A stretch of DNA of 14,494 nucleotides, from the NCBI GenBank assembly GCA_003645745.1, contig QNCH01000017.1, positions 1 through 14,494 of the forward strand, read 5' to 3'. This stretch comes from Candidatus Omnitrophota bacterium (GTDB taxonomy: Bacteria > Omnitrophota > Gorgyraeia > B26-G9). The notes below the pieces were generated by a model. It saw nothing but the letters and a program-made list of their open reading frames with translations. It searched no databases and was not told the DNA's origin. The position numbers were made by a program, and so were the translations under genes. Below are positions 1-6,671 of this stretch, piece after piece (the stretch's first letter is position 1; every line of letters starts with the position of its first letter).

Positions 1-2
1 AG

Positions 3-146
3 CAGGTTGTGGTTGTAGATAATCTTGAGCCAGTAGTTCTAAGAGGTGTGGAAAGCCAGGGGATGCTTTTAGCTGCTGCTGATGGCGAGCAATTGGCTGT
101 TCTTTGCCCTGACAAAGTAATTGCTCCAGGTAGTGTTGTTAGGTAG
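3..146 (+). CDS. metG: Methionyl-tRNA synthetase, C-terminal end (partial)
   Basis: Only the last 47 codons are in the window; the gene enters from the left and stops at TAG 144-146. The peptide has the pattern of the end of the EMAPII-like tRNA-binding domain fused to the C-terminus of many bacterial MetRS: a VVVVDNLEP strand, then RGVESQGMLLAA, then a CPDKVIAPGSVVR-type ending. In the family this OB-fold domain holds tRNA and aids dimerisation; catalysis lies upstream, outside the window. A stand-alone tRNA-binding protein (Trbp111/CsaA type) shares this fold and cannot be excluded from 47 residues, but the ESQGM and PDK...PGS signatures are usual for MetRS. Confidence 0.85.
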   Translation, partial: QVVVVDNLEPVVLRGVESQGMLLAAADGEQLAVLCPDKVIAPGSVVR

Positions 147-166
147 ATATGTTTTATAGTTTTTTG

Positions 167-194
167 TTGTGTTAAATGTTATTTTATGTATAAT
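167..194 (+). promoter_or_regulatory. Predicted sigma70-type promoter for the secretin gene
   Basis: A perfect TATAAT at 189-194 has a weak -35 TTGTGT at 167-172, 16 bases upstream. It lies in the AT-rich gap after metG, and transcription would start near position 201, about 100 bases before the TTG start at 304. The surroundings are very AT-rich, so chance matches are possible. The rest of the 147-303 gap shows no gene and no clear terminator. Confidence 0.4.
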
Positions 195-294
195 AAAAAA
201 TAGAGCGTAAGTACCAGTTTAAACTTAAGTTGTTTTATATGAATGTGATTTAAAAATACAGGGGATGGGGTTGTCCATCCTAAACAGTTCTAAA

Positions 295-299
295 AGGAG
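295..299 (+). promoter_or_regulatory. Shine-Dalgarno site deciding a TTG start
   Basis: AGGAG at 295-299 lies four bases before TTG 304, in the secretin frame. The upstream in-frame ATG at 265 has only a poor GGGG stretch right against it. Starting at 304 gives a protein opening with M-K-I-K-K-K and a hydrophobic run, a proper signal peptide; starting at 265 would put 13 unrelated residues in front. Confidence 0.6.
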
Positions 300-303
300 A
301 GAA

Positions 304-1800
304 TTGAAAATTAAGAAGAAATTTTTTGTTTTTATAGCACTTGTGAGCATTAGCTGGTTTTGTTTTTTATCTCACAGTAAGGGATTTTCAGCAGAATCAT
401 TGATCACCATTAATGCTGAGCGTGTTGACCTTGTGGAAGTTTTACAGTCTATTGCTAAACAATCAGAGATGAACCTTGTGATTAGTAAAAATGTCTCAGG
501 TACTACAACTGTAAAATTTATTGATGTGCCTTTGTCTAAGGCCCTGTCTTGTGTTTTAGAGACGAATAATTATTTTTGGAAACAAAAAGATGAAGTTATT
601 AATGTATATTCATATGAAGACACAAAGCAAAAAGATAGATTTTCCAGAGTTACTACCAGGGTTTACACTTTAAAACATGCTAATGTTGCTGATTTGCGGC
701 GTATTTTAATGTCGATAAAATCTGTGCGCGGCAGGGTGGAATTAAATGAAAGAGCGAATCAGGTAGTTGTTACAGATACTCAGATGAAAATTGAGGAAAT
801 AGAGACTGCTCTTGCCAGGCTGGATCAAAAAGAAATATTAAAAAAATATCAGTTAATATTCGCAAAAGCAGAAAATGTTAAGGATAAGTTAAAACAAGTT
901 ATCCCTGATGAAAAAGGGGGAATTTTTGTAGATGAACGCACAAACAGTGTTGTGGTAAAAACAACAAAAATTGTTTTAAAAGATATTGATGAGCTTATAA
1001 AAGGCTGGGATGTGCCAAGCAGGCAAGTGTTTATTGAGGCTAAAATTTTACAAATTACTTTGGGAGATAGTTCAAAAACAGGCATAGATTGGCAATATCT
1101 TAAAGGCAAATATAACTTGCAAGGCCAGTTTGCTCAAGGTATTACCACTGGCGGTATTTTTCAGGCAGGTTCTCTTTCACGCCGTAGTTATGAAGCTGTG
1201 CTTGAGATGCTGGAATCATCTTCTAATACTGATGTGCTTTCTTCTCCGCGTATTGTGGTTATGGATAATAAAGAAGCCAGTATTTTAGTTGGTAGTAGTG
1301 AACCTTATTTAGTGCAGCAAAAAGATACAGATACAGGACTGGTTACAACAGAAACAAAGTTTATCGATGTTGGCATTAAATTGAGGGTTACCCCTGCAAT
1401 AACAGACAATGACTTTGTAATTATGAAAATTCATCCTGAGGTTAGTTCTGCGAGGCGTGTTGCGGAAGTAGATAATGCTTTAGCTGTAGATACTACAGAG
1501 GCTGACACTACAATGATTGTTAAAAATGGCAATACAATTATTTTAGGCGGATTAATTAAAGATTCTAATGTAACGAGTGTAAATAAAATTCCCTTTTTAG
1601 GCAGTATTCCGATTGTTGGTTTATTTTTTCGCAGTAATACTCAGGAAAAAGTAAAACAGGAAATCGTAGTTTTTATTACCCCTCATATCTCTAACCATGA
1701 TAATAACTATACAGGTATGCGCATAGAAGCAGAGAGAATTGAAGAGTTAACTAAAAGAAGCTTATTGTTGCGTAAGGGATTTAGCAATGATGAACAGTAG
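304..1800 (+). CDS. Secretin family outer-membrane protein (GspD/PilQ-like)
   Basis: Predicted outer-membrane secretin of 498 residues, forming the multimeric channel of type II/type IV pilus-like systems. With the TTG start, residues 1-30 are a signal peptide (basic KIKKK, hydrophobic FFVFIALVSISWF, likely cleavage after FSA). A STN/N0-like domain follows at about 34-104, then two small NolW/N1-type repeats (about 118-178 and 180-237; RVELNERANQVVVTD and GIFVDERTNSVVVK show the repeat). The C-terminal secretin barrel domain runs from about 238 to 485 with VFIEAKILQI, VLSSPRIVVMDN, GIKLRVTP, the IPFLGSIPIVGLFF element and a QEIVVFITPHI ending. These are family hallmarks. No lipobox is visible, and no other secretion or pilus gene is nearby. 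The next gene encodes a Wzz-like protein, so a role in polysaccharide export is possible but inferred only from position. Confidence 0.85.
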   Translation: MKIKKKFFVFIALVSISWFCFLSHSKGFSAESLITINAERVDLVEVLQSIAKQSEMNLVISKNVSGTTTVKFIDVPLSKALSCVLETNNYFWKQKDEVINVYSYEDTKQKDRFSRVTTRVYTLKHANVADLRRILMSIKSVRGRVELNERANQVVVTDTQMKIEEIETALARLDQKEILKKYQLIFAKAENVKDKLKQVIPDEKGGIFVDERTNSVVVKTTKIVLKDIDELIKGWDVPSRQVFIEAKILQITLGDSSKTGIDWQYLKGKYNLQGQFAQGITTGGIFQAGSLSRRSYEAVLEMLESSSNTDVLSSPRIVVMDNKEASILVGSSEPYLVQQKDTDTGLVTTETKFIDVGIKLRVTPAITDNDFVIMKIHPEVSSARRVAEVDNALAVDTTEADTTMIVKNGNTIILGGLIKDSNVTSVNKIPFLGSIPIVGLFFRSNTQEKVKQEIVVFITPHISNHDNNYTGMRIEAERIEELTKRSLLLRKGFSNDEQ

Positions 1801-1804
1801 TATT

Positions 1805-1833
1805 TATACTCAAACCTATTACGTTTGAGTATA
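1805..1833. repeat. Miniature family-E repeat S1 (25 bp plus TA flanks)
   Basis: A perfect hairpin: 9-base stem TACTCAAAC / GTTTGAGTA around loop CTATTAC at 1807-1831, extended to 11 pairs by flanking TA at 1805-1806 and 1832-1833. Its sequence equals the outer tip of the full elements E1 and E2 (left TACTCAAAC joined to right CTATTACGTTTGAGTA). It starts five bases after the secretin stop and lies in the short gap before the Wzz gene, so it would be transcribed if the two genes are co-transcribed. No T-tract follows, so it is not a typical terminator. Confidence 0.8.
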
Positions 1834-1852
1834 CAACCCAGGATAATTTTCT

Positions 1853-3442
1853 GTGAAAGAACAATCAACTAATTCTTATGTAACCCTTAGAGATTATCTA
1901 TCTATCCTTTTTCACCGTAAGCAATATTTTTTACTGCCAATGTGTATTGTATTTTTTACAGCATCTATTGGCAGTTTTTTTCTTCCGAAATATTATTCAT
2001 CTTCAGCCATTGTTTTGGTACAGGAGGAGAAGATGATTAATCCTTTATCTGCGCCTAAGGCTGACTATTACAGGGATTCTTCTGTAACTTTAGCTGAACA
2101 ATTAAGGACTTTTACCGAGAAAATTCTTAATTATCCTCAATTGTTGAGAGTGATTAAGCGTGTAGGTATGGATAAGAATGTTGCGAACCAGCTTGAGCTT
2201 GAAAAATTAATTTTATTAATCAGGAAAAGGACAGAAGTGCTTGTGCGTTCCCCAGAGGTATTTGAAGTTATTTATGTAGATAAAGATCCTGAGATGGCGC
2301 AGAATGTGGTTAATAATTTAATCCAGAGTTTCATTGAATATACTAAAGATAGAAAAAGTAATTTAGCGTTAATTGGTGTTAATTTTGCTGAGTCACAGGC
2401 AGAAATTTATAAAGAAAAATTAAACGAAACAGAAAAAGCACTCACTGAGTTTAAAAACAAGTTTTTTTTAAAGACTCCAGGAAAGAGTACTGAGATTAAT
2501 GTGTCATTACTGATTAATACTCAGACCTCATTAAGTGAGACACAGCTTTTATTAGCGATGCAGGATGAGAAAATAAAAAAACTTGAAGATCAGCTTTCAG
2601 GTAGAGAGCCGGTAATGATCAGCGGAAAATTATTAGATGTAAGCCCAATTATCAGAACATTAAACGGCCAATTGAGAACTGCGCAAGTGGAATTATATAA
2701 TTTGCTGCATAATGACCCTGCTTCTGAACGGGTGTTGGAGTATGAATTACGAGTTGACGATTTGCGGCGCAGGTTGGAAGAGGAAACAGAAAAAATAATC
2801 AGCCAGCAGTCTATGCAGACAGATCCTGTTTTATACACTGAGTTGAAACAGACATATAATGATTTAAAAGAAGAGAAAGCTATGTTAGTGAAAAAAGAAT
2901 CTGGTTTACAAAAACTTGTAAATGAGTATGAAAATCGGATACAAAGTCTGCCTGAACAAGATATGATTTACTCGCAATTAGTCAGAGATAATCATGTAAC
3001 AAATAATATCTATGAAATGCTTTTATTGAAGATTGAGGAAAATAGGCTGGATGCTGTTGAAGTGCAGCAAAAAGGCACTATTTATGAAATTATTGAACAA
3101 GGCAGACTCCCTTTAAAACCTTCTAAACCTAAAAAGCTTTTGATTTCAATTATTGCTATTGTTTTGGGTATTATTATTGGGGCTGGGTGTGTTTTTGTTG
3201 TGGAGATTACTGACCATTCATTTCGGAGTGTAGAGGATGCTAAAAGGTTTTTAGATGTTCCTGTTGTCGGCTCTACAATGAGAATTTTATCTTTAGAAGA
3301 ACTCTCGCTTATAAGAAAGAAAAGGTTCCAAACAGGATTTTTAATTGCCATAGCCGTTTTGATTTTGTTCGCTATTGGCGTTAGCAGTTCGTATTTTTAT
3401 GAAACAAAGATTGTTAAACAGATAATTAGGGACAGTCAATGA
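1853..3442 (+). CDS. Wzz-type polysaccharide chain-length determinant (GNVR coiled-coil protein)
   Basis: Inner-membrane protein of 529 residues predicted to control the length or export of a surface polysaccharide. The N-terminal Wzz domain has a first membrane segment at about 25-44 and the usual FLPKYYSSSAIVLVQ continuation. A long periplasmic coiled-coil part (about 160-410) ends in a GNVR-like region (DMIYSQLVRDNHVTNNIYEMLLLKIEE). The proline-rich LPLKPSKPKK motif precedes membrane segment two (429-451), and a third segment lies at 496-516. The extra C-terminal segment resembles the longer Wzz proteins of exosortase (XrtA/PEP-CTERM) systems, an inference from shape. There is no fused kinase; a separate one lies downstream at 3808. 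The start is GTG 1853 with AGGA at 1840-1843. The last residues (RDSQ) and the TGA stop come from the left end of repeat R1, so the native C-terminus may have been different. Confidence 0.85.
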   Translation: MKEQSTNSYVTLRDYLSILFHRKQYFLLPMCIVFFTASIGSFFLPKYYSSSAIVLVQEEKMINPLSAPKADYYRDSSVTLAEQLRTFTEKILNYPQLLRVIKRVGMDKNVANQLELEKLILLIRKRTEVLVRSPEVFEVIYVDKDPEMAQNVVNNLIQSFIEYTKDRKSNLALIGVNFAESQAEIYKEKLNETEKALTEFKNKFFLKTPGKSTEINVSLLINTQTSLSETQLLLAMQDEKIKKLEDQLSGREPVMISGKLLDVSPIIRTLNGQLRTAQVELYNLLHNDPASERVLEYELRVDDLRRRLEEETEKIISQQSMQTDPVLYTELKQTYNDLKEEKAMLVKKESGLQKLVNEYENRIQSLPEQDMIYSQLVRDNHVTNNIYEMLLLKIEENRLDAVEVQQKGTIYEIIEQGRLPLKPSKPKKLLISIIAIVLGIIIGAGCVFVVEITDHSFRSVEDAKRFLDVPVVGSTMRILSLEELSLIRKKRFQTGFLIAIAVLILFAIGVSSSYFYETKIVKQIIRDSQ

Positions 3443-3784
3443 ATATACTCAAACGTAATAGGTTTGCAAAATTTAGGCGTTTTCCTGTGCTGTAGATTGG
3501 AACGTTTTGATTGAGACAAACCGCAGGCGCAACTCGTTGCGTTGAGATTTGGCGAATGAAGAACGTTTCAAGATGCAGTGCAGGGGGACGTCATAAAATT
3601 GCAAACTTATTACGTTTGAGTATAAGTGTTGCATTTATATCCACAGATTTAGGTCAGATTTGTCTGATCTGATAGAATAATTTTCACGGCTGAGGTACGT
3701 TGAGGAAATCGTGATTGAAGATCAGGCAAAGATGGCCTGAATCTGTGAGGTAGAAATGTAATACTTATTCATTTACGGTCACTA
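3427..3784. repeat. Family-R long inverted-repeat element R1, interrupted by E1
   Basis: Left arm GGGACAGTCAATGAA at 3429-3443, remainder at 3625-3782, with flanking TA at 3427-3428 and 3783-3784. Removing E1 and one TA leaves about 175 bp that matches R2 (8243-8422) over its length: GTGTTGCATTTATATCCACAG on the left, and GATTGAAGATCAGG with TGTAATACTTATT on the right. The arms pair with each other over more than 50 positions with some mismatches. No coding capacity is visible. The left end lies inside the last codons of the Wzz gene and supplies its TGA stop; the right end stops 25 bases before the kinase gene. Confidence 0.75.
3444..3624. mobile_element. Family-E miniature inverted-repeat element E1 (177 bp) with TA duplication
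   Basis: The element spans 3446-3622, flanked by TA at 3444-3445 and 3623-3624. Its ends are inverted repeats: left TACTCAAACGTAATAGG, right TTATTACGTTTGAGTA, both continuing through GTTTGCAA into an imperfect hairpin over the whole length, with apical stem CGCAAC/GTTGCG. It interrupts R1 exactly at a TA: R2 reads AATGAATAAGTG where R1 reads AATGAATA, then E1, then TAAGTG. A TA duplication with short inverted ends and no gene fits a non-autonomous IS630/Tc1-mariner-type element. No transposase is in the window, so the mobilising family is inferred. Confidence 0.75.
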
Positions 3785-3807
3785 AGACAGTAAATAGGAA
3801 AAGACTG

Positions 3808-4527
3808 ATGAAAGAAAAATTTATGGTGCGCAGGATGATTGCTAAATTGAAAAATAAGACAGGCATTGATTCTAAAGTAGTGTCTTATTATAGCCCCGGC
3901 GCGGCCATTACAGAGCAATATCGTAATATTCGAACATATATAAGCTCTTTAAACGGCGGAAAATTATTCCGATCTTTATTAATTACCAGTGCTAATCGTA
4001 TGGAAGGTAAAAGTATTACTTGTGTGAATTTAGCAGTAATTATGGCAGAGGAAAGGGAAAAGAGTACAGTTTTAGTCAGTGCTGATTTTAGAAACCCAAA
4101 GATTGAAAAATTGCTTAATGTTAGGGCTGATAAAGGTTTGAGTAATTATTTAACCGAAGAAATACAGTTAGATGAAATTTTAATAAAGACCAGCATTGAA
4201 AATTTGGTTATATTGCCTGCTGGCGATATCCTTTCAAATCCTGCGGAGTTTTTTACCAACCAGAAAATGAAAAGTTTGATTACGGAACTGGAGATGCATT
4301 TTAATTATATAATTTTTGACAGCCCGGCTATTATGCCTTATTCTGACGCGCGTATCCTTGCTCCTTATGTTGATGGAGTTTTGCTTGCAGTGCAAGCTGG
4401 AAGGACACGGCGGGAAGTAGTTTGGAGAGTAGAGGAGCAGATAAAAAGTGTGCGCGCAAAATTGCTTGGTGTGATCTTAACTAATGTTGAATATTATATC
4501 CCTGAATATATACATCGTTACTTGTAA
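3808..4527 (+). CDS. BY-kinase / CpsD-CapB-like P-loop ATPase
   Basis: Cytoplasmic ATPase of 239 residues, predicted partner of the Wzz-like protein upstream. Visible motifs: E36xxR39xxR42 (the oligomerisation motif of bacterial tyrosine kinases), Walker A SANRMEGKS at 61-69 (Lys68), Walker A' VLVSADFRNP at 88-97, Walker B IIFDSP at 168-173 (Asp171), and a tyrosine-bearing tail (Tyr229, 230, 234, 238) as used for autophosphorylation. In the family Walker A' normally reads DxD; here the first Asp is Ser91 and only Asp93 remains, so kinase activity is uncertain. Start ATG 3808 has AGGAA at 3796-3800. The gene is separated from the Wzz gene by the nested repeats R1/E1. A ParA/MinD-like ATPase without kinase role is the alternative. 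Confidence 0.8.
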   Translation: MKEKFMVRRMIAKLKNKTGIDSKVVSYYSPGAAITEQYRNIRTYISSLNGGKLFRSLLITSANRMEGKSITCVNLAVIMAEEREKSTVLVSADFRNPKIEKLLNVRADKGLSNYLTEEIQLDEILIKTSIENLVILPAGDILSNPAEFFTNQKMKSLITELEMHFNYIIFDSPAIMPYSDARILAPYVDGVLLAVQAGRTRREVVWRVEEQIKSVRAKLLGVILTNVEYYIPEYIHRYL

Positions 4528-4572
4528 TAAAACCGTTTCTATCTGTATTATTAATCTAAATTTTCCCCATTT

Positions 4573-4600
4573 TTGAAATTATTTGAAAGAGAGCTATTAT
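4573..4600 (+). promoter_or_regulatory. Predicted promoter for lipM-lipA
   Basis: TTGAAA at 4573-4578 and TATTAT at 4595-4600 are 16 bases apart in the 98-base gap after the kinase gene. An overlapping TATAAA lies at 4598-4603 and a second TTGAAA at 4583-4588. A ribosome site AAAGGAA follows, six bases before TTG 4626. It is a plausible sigma70-type promoter in AT-rich DNA. Confidence 0.4.
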
Positions 4601-4625
4601 AAATAGTGGAAATAAAGGAAATATT

Positions 4626-5390
4626 TTGTCTAAATGGAGGTTAATTATATCTAAAGACAGTAACCCGTGTATGAATATGGCGGTTGACAGAGCTTTATTG
4701 CAGGCATATAAAGTACCTGTTTTAAGAATTTATAAATGGAAGCCTGCTGGAATTTCTTTAGGATATTCTCAGCGCGCGGAGCAAGTTTTAAATTTAAATG
4801 TATGCGCGCAAAATAAAATTGCCATTGCACGGCGAATCAGTGGGGGAGAAGCTGTTTATCACGAAAATGACCTTAGCTACAGTATTGTTTGCGCAAGGCA
4901 GGATTTAAAACTTCCTTTTTCAGTAAAGCAAAGCTTTAAAATAATGGCTTCTTTTTTAATTGATTTGTATTGCAGATTTGGGATTAGAGTGGAGTTTGCT
5001 GAGCAAAAACAGTATGCTGGAGTTAATAAAAAACAGGAAATAGATTTTTGTTTATCTGCTGTGAGAGGTTTTGACCTTGTATTTAAAGGTAAAAAAATAG
5101 GAGGTAATGCGCAAAAACGTACAGGAAAAAAAATTTTTCAACATGGATTTATTCCAATAACACTTAACTTTCCGATGATTAAATCTTTGTTTAGCATTTC
5201 ATTGGATGGCATTGAAGAGAAAACAATTTCTTTAACTCAGGCGCTTAAAACAGAGTTAAAATTTGAATATTTAGCAGAAATGCTGCGAAATTCTTTTGCG
5301 CGTGTATTTAATGTAGAGTTTATTTTTGATGATTTGAATGACGTTGAATTGCATTTAGCAGAGCAGTTTAAAAATTTAGGTACGCAATAA
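4626..5390 (+). CDS. lipM: Octanoyltransferase LipM-like / lipoate-protein ligase family protein
   Basis: Member of the BPL/LplA/LipB fold family, 254 residues, predicted to move octanoate from acyl-ACP to a lipoyl-domain protein so that LipA can insert sulfur. Visible motifs: RRISGGEAVYH at 69-79 (family form RRxTGGGAVxH), LSYSI at 83-87, and GKKIGGNAQKR at 155-165 with the conserved lysines and HG at 173-174. Cys142 lies 13 residues before the Gly of GKK, the position of the catalytic cysteine of LipM as I remember it; LplA ligases do not use a cysteine there. This, with the directly overlapping lipA, favours LipM over an ATP-dependent ligase. An oddity is Glu75 where the family has a third Gly. 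The start is TTG 4626 with AAAGGAA six bases upstream. Confidence 0.75.
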   Translation: MSKWRLIISKDSNPCMNMAVDRALLQAYKVPVLRIYKWKPAGISLGYSQRAEQVLNLNVCAQNKIAIARRISGGEAVYHENDLSYSIVCARQDLKLPFSVKQSFKIMASFLIDLYCRFGIRVEFAEQKQYAGVNKKQEIDFCLSAVRGFDLVFKGKKIGGNAQKRTGKKIFQHGFIPITLNFPMIKSLFSISLDGIEEKTISLTQALKTELKFEYLAEMLRNSFARVFNVEFIFDDLNDVELHLAEQFKNLGTQ

Positions 5391-6247
5391 TGTGTAAAAA
5401 AAAACAAATTTATAGAAAACCGAAATGGCTGAATAAAAAAATTAATTTGCAAGATTGTGTTAAATTGAATTCTTTGTTTAAAGATTTACAGTTAAACACC
5501 ATTTGCACGCAGGCAAAATGCCCGAATATTTCTGAGTGTTTTGCTTCTGGTGTGGCAACATTTCTTATTTTAGGAAAGATTTGCACTAGAAATTGTAAAT
5601 TTTGCGCGGTTGCAAAAGGTAAACCTGAAAAACTTGATTTAACAGAGCCTGAAAGAATTGCACATGCGGTAAAGTTGTTGGGGCTTAAACATGTTGTAAT
5701 TACCAGTGTTACCAGAGACGATTTAACTGATGGCGGGGCTGAAATATTCTCCCAAAATGTGCAGGCAATTCATCAGCTTAATGAGAGTATACGTGTAGAA
5801 ATTCTTGTACCTGATTTTAACGGTAATATGCAGGCGCTTAAAAAAGTTATTTTTGCAGAGCCTGATATATTCGCGCATAATATTGAAACTGTACCCAGGC
5901 TTTATGGAAAACTAAGGAATGCTTTGTATTCGCGTTCATTGGGTATCTTAAATACAGCAAAAGAAATAAATAACAAATTGTATACAAAATCAGGATTAAT
6001 GCTTGGCTTAGGCGAAAAACAAGAAGAAGTTATAGATGTTTTAAAAGATTTACGCAAAGTGCGATGTGATTTTTTAAGCCTTGGACAATATTTATCCCCT
6101 GGCTACAGCTATTTTCCCGTTCAGGAATATATCCGTCCTGAGCATTTTACTGAGTATAAAAAAATAGCAGAGTCATTAGGTTTTTTGCATATAAAAAGCG
6201 GACCTTATGTGCGCAGTTCTTATTTATCCGCAAGCTATATTCCTTAA
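5390..6247 (+). CDS. lipA: Lipoyl synthase
   Basis: Radical SAM enzyme of 285 residues that inserts two sulfurs into protein-bound octanoyl groups, the last step of lipoate synthesis. Both iron-sulfur sites are complete: the auxiliary cluster motif C39-x4-C44-x5-C50 (CTQAKCPNISEC) and the radical SAM motif C65-xxx-C69-xx-C72 (CTRNCKFC). The family RSSY motif is present near the C-terminus (VRSSYLS), as is TSVTRDDLTDGGA. Length is normal. Its ATG shares one base with the lipM stop codon (TAATG), and no good ribosome site is seen, so translation is probably coupled to lipM. Confidence 0.97.
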   Translation: MCKKKQIYRKPKWLNKKINLQDCVKLNSLFKDLQLNTICTQAKCPNISECFASGVATFLILGKICTRNCKFCAVAKGKPEKLDLTEPERIAHAVKLLGLKHVVITSVTRDDLTDGGAEIFSQNVQAIHQLNESIRVEILVPDFNGNMQALKKVIFAEPDIFAHNIETVPRLYGKLRNALYSRSLGILNTAKEINNKLYTKSGLMLGLGEKQEEVIDVLKDLRKVRCDFLSLGQYLSPGYSYFPVQEYIRPEHFTEYKKIAESLGFLHIKSGPYVRSSYLSASYIP

Positions 6248-6265
6248 CCTGAATCTTTCAGAGGA

Positions 6266-6433
6266 TTATTCTTCTGCTATTGCATTAACCGGACATACGG
6301 TTGCGCATGCGCCGCAATTAATACACTTTTCAGGATCAATGGTGTATGGAGTTCCGCTTTGAATAGCTTCTACAGGACATTCTGGTTCGCAAGTGCCGCA
6401 TGATACACAAGATTCATTAATTTTATAAGCCAT
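6266..6433 (-). CDS. Small 2[4Fe-4S] ferredoxin
   Basis: A 55-residue protein read on the minus strand from ATG (complement of 6431-6433) to TAA (complement of 6266-6268). It opens MAYKINESCVSCGTC and has two CxxCxxCxxxCP motifs: C9, C12, C15, C19-P and C37, C40, C43, C47-P, the clostridial-type layout for two [4Fe-4S] clusters. It is a low-potential electron carrier. It is convergent with lipA (18 bases between stop codons), and LipA needs electrons for both SAM cleavage and cluster repair, so this could be its donor; that link is positional inference. AAAGGA precedes the start by about ten bases. Confidence 0.95.
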   Translation of the reverse strand: MAYKINESCVSCGTCEPECPVEAIQSGTPYTIDPEKCINCGACATVCPVNAIAEE

Positions 6434-6489
6434 AATTCTTTTTTCCTTTCTTTATTTTATAATTTTTTTTGAGATAGATGACAAAAGTA

Positions 6490-6518
6490 AATATACCACA
6501 TTTATTTCTATGAATCAA
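6490..6518 (-). promoter_or_regulatory. Predicted promoter for the ferredoxin gene
   Basis: On the minus strand, TTGATT (complement of 6513-6518) and TATATT (complement of 6490-6495) are exactly 17 bases apart, and the -10 is preceded by TGG, an extended -10. It points at the ferredoxin and lies about 60 bases upstream of its start. Confidence 0.55.
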
Positions 6519-6550
6519 TGGTTTTTTATGCTGTTGTTTGCGAAATAAAA

Positions 6551-6579
6551 GTGACACGATGCAGATAAGCTGTTATAAT
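6551..6579 (+). promoter_or_regulatory. Predicted promoter for the glycosyltransferase gene
   Basis: GTGACA at 6551-6556 (five of six matches to TTGACA), a 17-base spacer, and a perfect TATAAT at 6574-6579 with an extended TGT before it. Transcription would begin near 6586, leaving a leader of about 85 bases that contains hairpin S2 just ahead of the ribosome site AAGGAG. It is the best promoter match in the window. Confidence 0.6.
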
Positions 6580-6611
6580 ATTAAATATTATTATTAACAT
6601 TCACGCCTATC

Positions 6612-6652
6612 TATATTCAAACCTATTACGTTTGAGTATAGGTTTGAGTATA
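6612..6652. repeat. Miniature family-E repeat S2 with a partly duplicated end
   Basis: Hairpin at 6614-6638 matching S1 except for one C-to-T change in the left stem (TATTCAAAC), flanked by TA on both sides; the change leaves a G-U pair in RNA. It is followed by a second copy of the right end, GTTTGAGTATA, at 6642-6652. The copy lies in the leader of the glycosyltransferase mRNA predicted from the 6551-6579 promoter and ends about eight bases before its ribosome binding site. Confidence 0.75.
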
Positions 6653-6671
6653 ATAAAGAAGGAGTTTTAAT

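Noticed and set aside
265..303. ATG 265 as the secretin start
   Set aside because: It has a poor ribosome site and adds 13 residues before the signal peptide; TTG 304 has AGGAG and gives a clean signal sequence. It remains possible.
3427..3784. The repeats as simple rho-independent terminators
   Set aside because: The stems are far longer than terminators, no T-tract follows, and two copies of each family share sequence throughout including loops.
4591..4606. CTATTATAAATAG palindrome upstream of lipM as an operator
   Set aside because: Short and AT-rich, overlapping the likely -10; chance occurrence is probable.
6249..6261. Small CTGAA/TTCAG hairpin between lipA and the ferredoxin as a bidirectional terminator
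   Set aside because: Only five pairs and no T-tract on either side; too weak to call.
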